A DNA stretch of 46,932 nucleotides from Alphaproteobacteria bacterium. Lineage in GTDB: Bacteria > Pseudomonadota > Alphaproteobacteria > Rhizobiales > Xanthobacteraceae. The first letter of the stretch is position 1, and every line of letters starts with the position of its first letter. This document shows positions 8,284-20,685 of this stretch, piece by piece. The stretch lies in assembly GCA_005884765.1 (NCBI GenBank), contig VAZV01000163.1, positions 1-46,932 of the forward strand, written 5' to 3'. The position numbers and the translations under genes are program-made. The notes under the pieces were generated by a model. It was not told where the DNA came from. It made no database searches and saw only the letters and a list, made by a program, of their open reading frames with translations.

Positions 8284-9291
8284 ATGGACGGTGCAGGACG
8301 CCTCGCTCGATCCGCAAGATCGCTGGGGCCCGAGTCTGACCTAAAAGCGACTGACGCGAAAGCGACCGACCTGAAAGCGGCCGCCATTGGCGCGGTCGTG
8401 CTGCTGCGCGAGCAGCTCCGCCGTCCGCGCCCCCAACTGACGCTCGATCGCGAGCCCTCGCATCGCTGGATTGCACTGGTCGAGCGTTATATGCCGGCCC
8501 GCGCCGGCATCGCCGCCACGGTGCTGATGCTGCTCGGCAGCGCCGCTTTTGGCGTCGTGAAGGGCGGCCATCTCGAGGAATTGAGCCGGGCTGCGAGCGA
8601 TACGCGCAACGCCATCGCCAATTCAGCCGGCTTTCGGATCGCGTCCGTTGCGATCAATGGCCGTAAGCAATTGAGCCAGGACGAGGTACTTGCGATCGGC
8701 GGCGTCAACGGCCACTCGTCGCTATTGTTCCTCGATGCCGCGACCGTGCGCGAGCGCCTGAAGGCCAATCCATGGATCGCCGAGGCCACGGTACTGAAAT
8801 TCTATCCGGGCCAGCTTCAGATCGATATCGTCGAGCGTTCGGCATTCGCGCTGTGGCAGCGGGACGGCAGGATCTCGGTGATATCGAATGACGGCGCCGT
8901 GCTCGAGTCCTATCTGCCGCAGCGCTTTGTGTCGCTGCCGCTGGTGGTAGGAAAGGGCGCCGAAACCCATGCCAAGGATTTCCTGGCGCTGCTGGCGCGC
9001 TATCCGCAGGTCAGCTCCGTCACCAAGGCTGCAGTCTTCGTCGGCGAGCGGCGCTGGAATCTGCGGCTCAAGGACGGTGTCGACGTTCGCCTGCCGGAAA
9101 ACGATGTCGACAATGCGCTTGCCGAACTGAGCAAGCTCGACAGGGAAGAGAAGCTGTTCTCGCGCGACATCGTCGCCGTCGACATGCGCCTGCCGGATCG
9201 GCTGACGGTGCAATTATCCGACGATGCGGCAAAGGCCCGCGAAGAACTGTTCAAGGAAAAGAAGCCCAAGAAGAAGGCCGGCGAAGCATGA
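8284..9291 (+). CDS. ftsQ: Cell division protein FtsQ
   Basis: Bitopic divisome protein that links FtsB/FtsL and FtsN-dependent activation to the septal synthase. The 335-residue product has a basic cytoplasmic tail, a single transmembrane helix at about residues 75-95 (AGIAATVLMLLGSAAFGVV), then a periplasmic POTRA domain (FRIASVAINGRKQLSQDEVL onward) and the FtsQ beta domain. The C-terminus is lysine-rich (KEKKPKKKAGEA). ATG 8284 is taken as the start. The stop overlaps the ftsA ATG (ATGA), so the two are coupled. Confidence 0.93.
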   Translation: MDGAGRLARSARSLGPESDLKATDAKATDLKAAAIGAVVLLREQLRRPRPQLTLDREPSHRWIALVERYMPARAGIAATVLMLLGSAAFGVVKGGHLEELSRAASDTRNAIANSAGFRIASVAINGRKQLSQDEVLAIGGVNGHSSLLFLDAATVRERLKANPWIAEATVLKFYPGQLQIDIVERSAFALWQRDGRISVISNDGAVLESYLPQRFVSLPLVVGKGAETHAKDFLALLARYPQVSSVTKAAVFVGERRWNLRLKDGVDVRLPENDVDNALAELSKLDREEKLFSRDIVAVDMRLPDRLTVQLSDDAAKAREELFKEKKPKKKAGEA

Positions 9292-10607
9292 CCGGCCTTG
9301 ACCGCAACCAGACGCCGAAGACGCGCCCGATGGCAAAGCGCACTGCGCTTGCGGCTTCGCTCGATATCGGCACCAGCAAAATCGCCTGCATGATCGCGCG
9401 GCTAAAGCCATGCCCGCCGAGCGGCGCCTTGCGCGGCCGCAGCCATGCCGTCGAACTGATCGGCTACAGCCAGATCCAATCGCGCGGCGTCAAGGCCGGC
9501 GCGGTGGTCGATCTCGCCGAATGCGAACAGGCGGTGCGGCAAGCGGTGGCGCTGGCCGAACGCATGGCCAAGGTCCGGGTCGAATCAGTACTGCTCCCGG
9601 TATCGGGCGGCCGGCTGCAGGGCCAGTTGATCGAGGCCGCCGCCGATATTCACGGCGGCGCGGTCACGCCTGCCGACGTCACCCGCGTCACCTCGACCGG
9701 CATGCGGCACGCCACCGCGGCGGGGCGCACCGTGCTGCACGCGCTGCCGGTTAGCTACGCCCTTGACGGCGTCAAGGGCATTCGCGACCCCAGAGGCATG
9801 GTAGCGCGGAAATTCGGCGTCGACATGAACGTCGTCACCTCGGATGCCACGGTCGCCAGGAACCTGATGCTGGTGGTCGAACGCTGCCACCTCAATGTCG
9901 AAGCCATGGCGGCGAGCCCCTATGTTGCCGGCCTGTCGGTCCTGACCGACGACGAGGCCGATCTGGGCGCCGCTGTGATCGAGATGGGCGCCGGCACCAC
10001 GACGATTGCGACCTATTCCGGCGGCCGCTTCCTGCATGCCAGCGGCTTTGCCGTTGGTGGCCACCACATCACCATGGACCTGGCCCGGGGTTTGAGCGCC
10101 TGCATTGCAGATGCCGAGCGAATCAAGACGTTATATGGCACCGTGTTGACCGGCGGGTCCGACGCGCGTGAGTTGATGTCCGTGCCGACCGCCGGCGACA
10201 ACGAGCGGGAAGTTCCCCAAATTGTATCCCGCGCCACGATCGCCAACATTGTGCGGCATCGCGCCGAGGAGATTTTTGAAATGGTCCGGGACAGGCTTGC
10301 GGATTCTCCCTTTGCGGCGGAGCCCAAGGCGCGGGTTGTCCTGAGCGGCGGCGCCTCGCAGCTCGTCGGCCTGGTCGAGCTTGCGACGCAGGTGCTCGGC
10401 CGGCCGGTGCGGATCGGCCGTCCGCTCGGCTTCGGCAGGTTGCCCAATGAAGCGAAAAGCGCGTCGTTCGCGGTCCCCACGGGTCTCCTGGTCTATCCCC
10501 AATACGCCCACCTTGAGCATGTCGAACCGCGGCATCCGCGTCAGCTCAGGACGGGGACTGACGGCTATTTCGGAAAGGTCGGCCGATGGCTTCGCGAGGG
10601 CTTCTGA
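9288..10607 (+). CDS. ftsA: Cell division protein FtsA
   Basis: Actin-like ATPase that tethers FtsZ filaments to the membrane. The 439-residue protein has the phosphate-1 motif ASLDIGTSKIACMIARL near residues 24-40, the 1C subdomain region after SYSQIQSRG-like GYSQIQSRGVKAG, the phosphate-2 motif VIEMGAGTTTIATYSGG, the adenosine loop LSGGASQLVG, and a C-terminal GYFGKVGRWLREGF amphipathic helix suited to membrane attachment. It overlaps ftsQ by four bases and is followed by ftsZ after 87 bases. Confidence 0.96.
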   Translation: MTGLDRNQTPKTRPMAKRTALAASLDIGTSKIACMIARLKPCPPSGALRGRSHAVELIGYSQIQSRGVKAGAVVDLAECEQAVRQAVALAERMAKVRVESVLLPVSGGRLQGQLIEAAADIHGGAVTPADVTRVTSTGMRHATAAGRTVLHALPVSYALDGVKGIRDPRGMVARKFGVDMNVVTSDATVARNLMLVVERCHLNVEAMAASPYVAGLSVLTDDEADLGAAVIEMGAGTTTIATYSGGRFLHASGFAVGGHHITMDLARGLSACIADAERIKTLYGTVLTGGSDARELMSVPTAGDNEREVPQIVSRATIANIVRHRAEEIFEMVRDRLADSPFAAEPKARVVLSGGASQLVGLVELATQVLGRPVRIGRPLGFGRLPNEAKSASFAVPTGLLVYPQYAHLEHVEPRHPRQLRTGTDGYFGKVGRWLREGF

Positions 10608-10694
10608 TGATCTTTCTCCGCACCTTCCGACTTCCACCAAAGCCCGCGGCCGCCGGCCGGGGCGAACCAACGCGCGCGTAATCGAGAGGCACCC

Positions 10695-12473
10695 ATGGCA
10701 CTCAATCTCACTCCCCCCGACATCAGCGAGCTGAAACCGCGCATCACCGTCTTTGGCGTCGGCGGAGCAGGCGGCAATGCTGTCAACAACATGATCACCG
10801 CCGGGCTGCTGGGCGTCGATTTCGTCGTTGCCAACACCGACGCGCAGGCGCTGACGATGTCGAAAGCGCAACGCATCATCCAGATGGGCACGCAGGTCAC
10901 CCAAGGCCTCGGCGCAGGCTCCCAGCCGGATGTCGGCGCCGCCGCGGCGCAGGAGGTGATCGATGAGATCCGCGATCATCTCTCCGGCGCCAACATGGTG
11001 TTCGTCACCGCCGGCATGGGCGGCGGCACCGGCACCGGCGCGGCACCCGTGATCGCCAAGACCGCGCGCGAACACGGCATCCTCACCGTCGGCGTCGTCA
11101 CCAAACCATTCCACTTCGAAGGTCAGCGCCGCATGCGCACCGCCGAGGCCGGCATCGCCGAGCTGCACAAGGTGGTCGATACGCTCCTGATTATTCCGAA
11201 CCAGAACCTGTTCCGCGTCGCCAACGAAAAGACCACCTTCGCGGACGCCTTCGCGATGGCCGACCAGGTCTTGTATTCGGGCGTCGCCTGCATCACCGAC
11301 CTGATGGTCAAGGAAGGCCTGATCAATCTCGATTTCGCCGACGTCCGCGCCGTGATGCGTGAGATGGGCAAGGCGATGATGGGCACCGGCGAGGCGAGCG
11401 GCGACAAGCGCGCCTTGACCGCAGCGGAGGCCGCGATCGCCAATCCGCTGATCGACGACAGTTCGATGAAGGGCGCCCGCGGACTCCTGATCTCGATCAC
11501 CGGCGGCAAAGACCTCACGCTGTTCGAGGTCGATGAAGCCGCCACGCGGATTCGCGAAGAAGTCGACCAGGACGCCAACATCATCGTCGGTGCTACCTTC
11601 GACGAGAGCCTCGACGGCATTATCCGCGTCTCCGTCGTTGCCACCGGCATCGAACAGGCACAGATCGCGCGCAACGCGACGCCTTCGCCGGCAACCGTCA
11701 GCAATGCTGCGCCTGAAAACCGCCTGGCCGACCTGACGGCGCGTCTGCGCGCCGACAATGCGCGCCTTGCCGAGCGTACCCAGAAGCTGGAGGCGCATGC
11801 TCCGGCTTCCGCCGCCGCCGCGCCACAGCGCAGCTCAAACAACCACGAGCGGGCTACGCTGGCGGCGATCGCCGCTGCCGTTGCGCCCGACGCGCCGCAG
11901 CCGGCCGCGGCCGCGCCGGTGCAGCCGGTGTCCTACGGCGATGTCACGGTGCGTCCTATCGCGCAGAAGCCCTCGCTGTTTCCGGATCATCGTGCCGCGC
12001 CGGCGGCGTCCGACGAGCCGATTACGCCGGAAACATTCATCCCGCAGGCGGCCGAGCGAGCGCCGGCCCGCTCGCCGAGGATGCCGAAGTTCGAGGATCT
12101 GCCGATGCCGGCGCAGGCCGAAATCCGGCACGCGCGTGGCGAGCCCGAGGAAGACCATCCGCAGAAGAACCGAATGTCGCTGTTGCAGCGGCTTGCCAAT
12201 GTCGGCCTCGGCCGCCGCGACGAAGAGAGCGAACCGCCTATTGCGGCACGCAGCTCTGGCCCGGGGATGCCGGCCATGCCGCCGACGGAACGGAAGCAGC
12301 CCCGGCGCACGGGCGGCGACCAAATCGCGGCGAACGAGCCGGTATCAGAGTATGCTCGCCGTCCGGCGCCCCAGGGTTTGGATGCTCATGGCCGCCCCGC
12401 ACCTGTTGCGCCGGCGCCACAGGGCGATGACCATCTTGATATCCCCGCCTTTCTGCGCCGCCAGGCGACGTGA
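10695..12473 (+). CDS. ftsZ: Cell division protein FtsZ
   Basis: Tubulin-like GTPase that forms the Z ring. The 592-residue protein has the N-terminal glycine motif [14 protein letters not shown], the tubulin signature GGGTGTG at residues 109-115, the T7-loop region [11 protein letters not shown], and the end-of-core [10 protein letters not shown]. After about residue 325 comes a very long Ala/Pro-rich linker, then the conserved C-terminal peptide [11 protein letters not shown] that binds FtsA and other partners. A linker of this length is typical of rhizobial FtsZ. A strong intrinsic terminator follows. Confidence 0.98.
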   Translation: MALNLTPPDISELKPRITVFGVGGAGGNAVNNMITAGLLGVDFVVANTDAQALTMSKAQRIIQMGTQVTQGLGAGSQPDVGAAAAQEVIDEIRDHLSGANMVFVTAGMGGGTGTGAAPVIAKTAREHGILTVGVVTKPFHFEGQRRMRTAEAGIAELHKVVDTLLIIPNQNLFRVANEKTTFADAFAMADQVLYSGVACITDLMVKEGLINLDFADVRAVMREMGKAMMGTGEASGDKRALTAAEAAIANPLIDDSSMKGARGLLISITGGKDLTLFEVDEAATRIREEVDQDANIIVGATFDESLDGIIRVSVVATGIEQAQIARNATPSPATVSNAAPENRLADLTARLRADNARLAERTQKLEAHAPASAAAAPQRSSNNHERATLAAIAAAVAPDAPQPAAAAPVQPVSYGDVTVRPIAQKPSLFPDHRAAPAASDEPITPETFIPQAAERAPARSPRMPKFEDLPMPAQAEIRHARGEPEEDHPQKNRMSLLQRLANVGLGRRDEESEPPIAARSSGPGMPAMPPTERKQPRRTGGDQIAANEPVSEYARRPAPQGLDAHGRPAPVAPAPQGDDHLDIPAFLRRQAT

Positions 12474-12496
12474 AGATTGTTACAGCTCAGACCATG

Positions 12497-12537
12497 AAAA
12501 AGGTCCCGGCTCGGCCAAGCCGGGACCTGCTTTTTTT
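12497..12537 (+). terminator. Rho-independent terminator after ftsZ
   Basis: Perfect 11-base-pair GC-rich stem, AGGTCCCGGCT (12501-12511) and AGCCGGGACCT (12518-12528), six-base loop, followed by seven T residues from 12531. A-run on the left side means it may also work on the other strand. It separates ftsZ from lpxC. Confidence 0.95.
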
Positions 12538-12835
12538 GGCCGGGAGCGGTTCCCAAGTCACCTCTCAAGGTACTGATTTTAAACCATTAATTATTTATTC
12601 CATGATTAGATAGCCGCATCAGACGGGCTCCCGGGCGAGCCGTAATTTGGTTAAGCTTTGACGCGAATACGGCAGAGATAGGGTAACAATCAGTAAAAAA
12701 GCGTGAGTTGGAGCTCTTTGGGGCAGTGACTATGGTCCTGCCGTGACTTGGGGATCTTAGAGTGCGAATCGGCCCCGCGGTATTGGGGTATCGGGTCGGT
12801 TAGGGCTCTGGGATAAGTCAGTGGGCGGTCTGCGC
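12538..12835 (+). promoter_or_regulatory. lpxC upstream region
   Basis: About 300 bases between the ftsZ terminator and lpxC with no supported gene. AT-rich stretch around 12575-12610 and 12650-12700. Because a strong terminator precedes it, lpxC must have its own promoter in this segment; the exact boxes are not evident. Confidence 0.4.
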
Positions 12836-13798
12836 ATGAAATTGAACCGGCAAACAACGCTTCGGTCAGAAGCAACCGTGACGGGCGTTGGCGTTCATTC
12901 CGGATTACCGGTCAGTCTGACCATCGGACCTGCACCTATCGATGCAGGTTATATTTTTGTCCGCACCAGTCTTGATGGCGCCGACCGCGAGGTCCCGGCG
13001 ACGGCCGAATCAGTGATCGCAACAGAATTTGCGACCGTGCTGGGCGACCGTGAAGGACCGCTGGTTTCCACCGCGGAACATGTGCTCGCCGCGCTGCGCG
13101 GGATGGGCGTCGATAACGCCACCATCGAAATTGACGGTCCGGAAGTTCCGATCATGGACGGCAGCGCCGCTGCCTTCGTCGCCGCGATTGATCAAGCGCG
13201 GGTTGTTACGCAGTCGGCGCCACGCCGCTTCATCCAGGTTTTGAAGCCGGTGCAGGTGGCGATGGGCGATTGCTTCGGCGAGTTGCGGCCCTATGCGGCC
13301 GGTTTCCGCGCCGAAATCGAAATCGACTTCGCCAATCCCGTGATCGGCCGTCAGAAATATACGCTCGATCTCAGCCCGGAACGCTTCCGCCGCGAGATCT
13401 CCCGCGCCCGTACCTTCGGCTGCATGAACGACGTGGCGCGGCTCTGGAGCGCCGGTTTTGCGCTGGGTGCGTCGTTCGAGAATTCGGTGGTGTTTGACGA
13501 GACCCGCCTGCTCAACAGCGAAGGGCTGCGCTACAGCGACGAATGCGCCCGCCACAAGGTTTTGGACGTCGTCGGCGATCTCGCGCTCGCGGGCCTGCCG
13601 TTGCTCGCCGCCTATCGTTCGGTGCGTGGCGGCCACAGGCTCAACCACGCGGTACTGACGGCCCTGATGGCCGACCGCAGCGCTTGGCGGATCGTCGAAG
13701 CCGCCGAGGCAGCGCGCCGTTCGCGCTCTCACACCGAAGCCGGCCATGGCATCGTGGGGGGCATGATCGCCCCCGCCTACGGTCCTGACGTTTCCTGA
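12836..13798 (+). CDS. lpxC: UDP-3-O-acyl-N-acetylglucosamine deacetylase
   Basis: Zinc amidase performing the committed step of lipid A synthesis in the cytoplasm. The 320-residue protein shows the expected zinc and catalytic residues: Glu81-His82 (STAEHVLAAL), His240 and Asp244 (ECARHKVLDVVGDL), and His267 in VRGGHRLNH. The inner-subdomain IMDGSAAAFV segment is also present. The frame is open from GTG 12821, but ATG 12836 (MKLNRQTTLRS) gives the family N-terminus. It stands as a separate unit after the ftsZ terminator. Confidence 0.96.
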   Translation: MKLNRQTTLRSEATVTGVGVHSGLPVSLTIGPAPIDAGYIFVRTSLDGADREVPATAESVIATEFATVLGDREGPLVSTAEHVLAALRGMGVDNATIEIDGPEVPIMDGSAAAFVAAIDQARVVTQSAPRRFIQVLKPVQVAMGDCFGELRPYAAGFRAEIEIDFANPVIGRQKYTLDLSPERFRREISRARTFGCMNDVARLWSAGFALGASFENSVVFDETRLLNSEGLRYSDECARHKVLDVVGDLALAGLPLLAAYRSVRGGHRLNHAVLTALMADRSAWRIVEAAEAARRSRSHTEAGHGIVGGMIAPAYGPDVS

Positions 13799-13803
13799 AC
13801 CCT

Positions 13804-13850
13804 GAACTCGCGCCGAAGCCAGCCCCTTTCGGGGTCTTTCTGGTGCGAGA
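13804..13850 (+). terminator. Possible terminator or stem-loop after lpxC
   Basis: Outer arms CTCGCGCC and GGTGCGAG pair at seven of eight positions around an inner CCCC-TTTC-GGGG hairpin followed by TCTTTCT. The T-run is poor, so termination is uncertain. Confidence 0.35.
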
Positions 13851-14092
13851 AAGGCTCCAGACCGGCGATCGACCGACGGTAACCATGATTGGGAGCGATG
13901 CCGTGGCGACCGCCTTAATGCGGGCGAAATGCCTGCCTATGCGGTTGGTCAACGGTAGTTTTTTGGGTACATAGGCCTTGGTGGCATGGCAGGCGCCACA
14001 TGCTGGGCAAGTATCGCGTCCATGACGGCATCATGGCGCGGCCGATACCGCATCAACGTCAGGTTCCAGGATTGGCGTCAGGTCTCAGATTC

Positions 14093-14989
14093 ATGTCAGC
14101 ACAGCGTATGACGAGCGGACTACGCAGGGTCTCGGCTGGTGCCGCCGCCCGGCGGCTGCGGCTGGCCACCTCGCTCATCGTGCTTGCGATTCCGTTGAGC
14201 GGATGCGGCACCGGCGCGCTGTGGGACAAGTTCCTTGCCAAGGACGACACCTTCGTCGATGAGCCCGCCGACAAGCTCTACAATGAGGGCTTGTACTTGA
14301 TGAATCAGCGTAAGGACGCCAAGGCAGCCTCGAAGAAATTCGAGGAAGTCGACCGCCAGCATCCTTATTCCGACTGGGCGCGCAAGTCGCTGTTGATGTC
14401 GGCCTATGCCTATTACAACGCGGGCGACTACGACAACTGCATCGGCTCGGCGACGCGTTACGTGACCTTGCACCCGGGAAGCCCCGACGCGGCTTACGCG
14501 CAATATCTGATCGCGGCCTCGCACTATGATCAGATTCCAGACGTTACCCGCGATCAGGGACGAACCGAGAAGGCGATCGCTGCGCTCGAAGAGGTGGTGC
14601 GCAAATATCCGACCTCTGAATATGCCGTCAGCGCCAAGGCCAAGCTCGAAGGCGCGCGCGACCAGCTGGCCGGCCGCGAGATGACGATCGGCCGCTATTA
14701 CATGGAGAAGCATGACTACACCGCCGCCATCAACCGCTTCAAGACCGTGGTGACGCAATATCAGACCACGCGGCATGTCGAGGAGGCCTTAGCGCGGCTG
14801 ACCGAAGCCTATATGGCGATCGGTATCGTCGGCGAGGCGCAAACGGCTGCAGCCGTGCTCGGGCATAATTTCCCCGACAGCCGCTGGTACAAGGACGCCT
14901 ACAATCTCGTAAAATCCGGCGGGGTCGAGCCGAGCGAGAACACCGGTTCGTATATCTCCAAGGCGTTCAAGAAGCTGGGTCTCGGCTAG
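14093..14989 (+). CDS. bamD: Outer membrane assembly lipoprotein BamD (ComL)
   Basis: Periplasmic-side lipoprotein of the BAM complex that folds outer-membrane beta-barrels. The product (298 residues from this start) has a basic N-terminus, a hydrophobic signal segment and the lipobox PLSGC, then tetratricopeptide-like repeats: KLYNEGLYLMNQRKDAKAA, then SLLMSAYAYYNAGDYDN, TEKAIAALEEVVRKYPTSEY and a later HDYTAAINRFKTVVTQY repeat. The frame is open from 14000, but MSAQRMTSGLRR at 14093 leaves a signal peptide of suitable length; ATG 14108 is also possible. Confidence 0.93.
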   Translation: MSAQRMTSGLRRVSAGAAARRLRLATSLIVLAIPLSGCGTGALWDKFLAKDDTFVDEPADKLYNEGLYLMNQRKDAKAASKKFEEVDRQHPYSDWARKSLLMSAYAYYNAGDYDNCIGSATRYVTLHPGSPDAAYAQYLIAASHYDQIPDVTRDQGRTEKAIAALEEVVRKYPTSEYAVSAKAKLEGARDQLAGREMTIGRYYMEKHDYTAAINRFKTVVTQYQTTRHVEEALARLTEAYMAIGIVGEAQTAAAVLGHNFPDSRWYKDAYNLVKSGGVEPSENTGSYISKAFKKLGLG

Positions 14990-15000
14990 CCTTTTGTTTT

Positions 15001-15052
15001 GACGCGTTTTCTTTGCGCGAGCCGGTCTCCACTTCACTCCAAAACGCTCTAG
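15001..15052. repeat. Short inverted-repeat element, bamD-recN gap
   Basis: GCGTTTT (15004-15010) and AAAACGC (15041-15047) form perfect 7-base arms around a GC-rich middle. I recall near-identical short segments ending in AAAACGCT scattered through Bradyrhizobium genomes, but only one copy is present here, so the repeat call depends on that memory. Confidence 0.4.
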
Positions 15053-15143
15053 TATCCCGAATCCGAAATTTGCTAGCCTGCAACGCCCGTTTGGGGCGAA
15101 TTGCAGATTCGTAATCGAATCACCACACCAGGGTTGATCTCGC

Positions 15144-19033
<3,890 letters not shown>

Positions 19034-19050
19034 GGGAGACGCCGTACCTA

Positions 19051-19153
19051 CCGTCATCATCCGCGAAAGCGGATGATCCAGTATTCCAGAGATGCCTGAG
19101 ATAGAATCGAGAGGCCGCGGCGTACTGGATACCCGCTTTCGCGGGTATGACGG
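19051..19153. repeat. Palindromic repeat, ligA-MFS gap (copy 1)
   Basis: Begins CCGTCATCATCCGCGAAAGC and ends CCCGCTTTCGCGGGTATGACGG. Inverted arms include CCGTCAT/ATGACGG and ATCCAGTA (19076-19083)/TACTGGAT (19123-19130). Large blocks (GGATGATCCAGTATTCCA and ATCGAGAGGCCGCGGCGTAC) are repeated at about 20585-20684. It lies between the convergent ligA and MFS genes. Confidence 0.85.
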
Positions 19154-19168
19154 CAGTGAGTGCGGGGC

Positions 19169-20494
19169 TCACGCGATTCCCCTTACAGCATCCTCCTCCG
19201 CCTGTTCCATCAATTCCTCGCTGACGACGACCTTACGGCGCGGCACCAGGAAGACCATGGTCGAGGCGCAGGCGGCGGACAACACGAAGATCGCCGCCGT
19301 CAGCGGCAGCGTCGTCGCAAAGTGGCCGCCAAGGTAAGCGCCGAATTGCGAGACCAGGGAGCCTATTCCCATCTGCAAAAACCCCATCGCGCCGGACGCG
19401 GTGCCGGCGGCGTCCGGGCGGACGCTGATGGCGCCGGCCGCCGAGTTCGACATCACGAAGGCGTTGGCAAACATCACGATCATCTGGGTCCCGAACAGCC
19501 ATGCGGGCGCCTGGTTGATGCCGCTGACGCTCCAGGTCAGGTTCAACAGGCTGCCGCTGAATTGCAGCGCCAGGCCGAACCAGATCAATTTCTCCAGCTG
19601 ATGGCGCGGCGCAAAGCGCACGCAGAAGAGATTGCCGATCAGATAGGCAAATCCCGTGGTCGCAAACCACGCGCCATATTCGGCGCTGGTCCGGCCCATC
19701 TGCGTCACCACGATATAGGGTCCGCCGCCGGCGAAGGCGAAGATGATCTGCGAGGCCAGCACCTGGCACAGGACATAGCCGATGAAGGCGCGGCTTTTGA
19801 CGAGGCTGCCGACGTCGCCGCGAAATCCGCGTCCCTCGACGCGGTCGCGCCGGGTCTCCGGCAGCGCCAACGCAATGACAACGGCGATGGTGAGCGACGC
19901 CGCAGCAACCACATAAAAGATCGCGCGCCAGCCGAAGGCGGTCTCCAGCAAGCCGCCGGTCAAAGGGCTCAGCATCTGTGCGATCATCATGACCGCGATG
20001 ACGAGAGAGATCATGGCGCCGATGCGGTCGCGTTCATAGAGGTCGCGAATGATGGCGCGGCTCACCACCATGCCGGTGGCGCCGCCCAGCGCCTGCAGGA
20101 AACGCGCCGCAATCAGTTGCGGCAGGTTTTGGGCGAACATGCAGCCGATGCTTGCCGCCACCATCAAGGCGAGACCCCACAGCAGCACCGGGCGGCGGCC
20201 GAATTTATCCGACAGCGGCCCCATGATGATCTGCGAGCAGGCGATGCCGACCATGTAGAGCGACACCGTCATCTGCGCGACAGAAATGTCGCGCTGAAAC
20301 TGGATCGCCAGCATCGGCAGCGCCGGCACCAGCATATAGAGGGAGATCGGTGCTACGCCGGTCATCGCGACGAGCATCAGCAACATCAGCCGCGACGTCG
20401 CGATGTTGTCATTTGTGGCGGCGCTGGGCTTGCTGCCCATCACTCCATGCATGCGGGTCCGATCCGGTTTTTGCGAATCGGACTGTAACGTCAT
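19169..20494 (-). CDS. Bcr/CflA-family MFS drug exporter
   Basis: A 441-residue inner-membrane protein of the DHA1 drug:proton antiporter group. The sequence has about twelve hydrophobic segments and MFS motif A GPLSDKFGRRPVLL between helices 2 and 3; motif C-like AQMLSPLTGG in helix 5 is typical of exporters. The N-terminal 40 residues are hydrophilic and cytoplasmic; ATG 20494 is used, and a shorter start at 20452 is possible. The substrate cannot be read from sequence. Both sides of the gene carry copies of the same palindromic repeat. Confidence 0.85.
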   Translation of the reverse strand: MTLQSDSQKPDRTRMHGVMGSKPSAATNDNIATSRLMLLMLVAMTGVAPISLYMLVPALPMLAIQFQRDISVAQMTVSLYMVGIACSQIIMGPLSDKFGRRPVLLWGLALMVAASIGCMFAQNLPQLIAARFLQALGGATGMVVSRAIIRDLYERDRIGAMISLVIAVMMIAQMLSPLTGGLLETAFGWRAIFYVVAAASLTIAVVIALALPETRRDRVEGRGFRGDVGSLVKSRAFIGYVLCQVLASQIIFAFAGGGPYIVVTQMGRTSAEYGAWFATTGFAYLIGNLFCVRFAPRHQLEKLIWFGLALQFSGSLLNLTWSVSGINQAPAWLFGTQMIVMFANAFVMSNSAAGAISVRPDAAGTASGAMGFLQMGIGSLVSQFGAYLGGHFATTLPLTAAIFVLSAACASTMVFLVPRRKVVVSEELMEQAEEDAVRGIA

Positions 20495-20584
20495 CGTGCC
20501 AGCGGAATACGGACGTTTCGGAATGCGGCTATTCCGATTTCGGGACGGTTTCGCCGTCGGCAGCTCGCGCCGCCCACACCGATG

Positions 20585-20684
20585 TCTTCATCCGCGAAGG
20601 CGGATGATCCAGTATTCCATAAAAATCTGTTTTGGATCGAGAGGCCGCGGCGTACTGGATGCCCCGCTTTCGCGGGGCATGACA
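20585..20684. repeat. Palindromic repeat, MFS-pepP gap (copy 2)
   Basis: Shares GGATGATCCAGTATTCCA and ATCGAGAGGCCGCGGCGTAC with the copy at 19051-19153, and ends CCCCGCTTTCGCGGGGCATGAC. The middle differs (AT-rich AAAAATCTGTTTT). It ends at the pepP stop codon. Confidence 0.85.
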
Positions 20685-20685
20685 G

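Noticed and set aside
10131..11798. Long minus-strand open frame (555 codons) across ftsA/ftsZ
   Set aside because: It lies antisense to two well-supported genes, has low-complexity Arg/Asp/His-rich composition typical of GC-rich shadow frames and no recognisable domain.
19160..20488. Plus-strand open frame (442 codons) opposite the MFS gene
   Set aside because: The minus-strand product has twelve helices and MFS motif A; the plus-strand product is His/Gln/Arg-rich with no fold signal.
19051..20684. MFS gene as cargo of a composite element between two repeat copies
   Set aside because: The two repeat copies are the kind scattered singly in intergenic gaps; there is no transposase and each copy is a self-contained palindrome, so bracketing may be chance.
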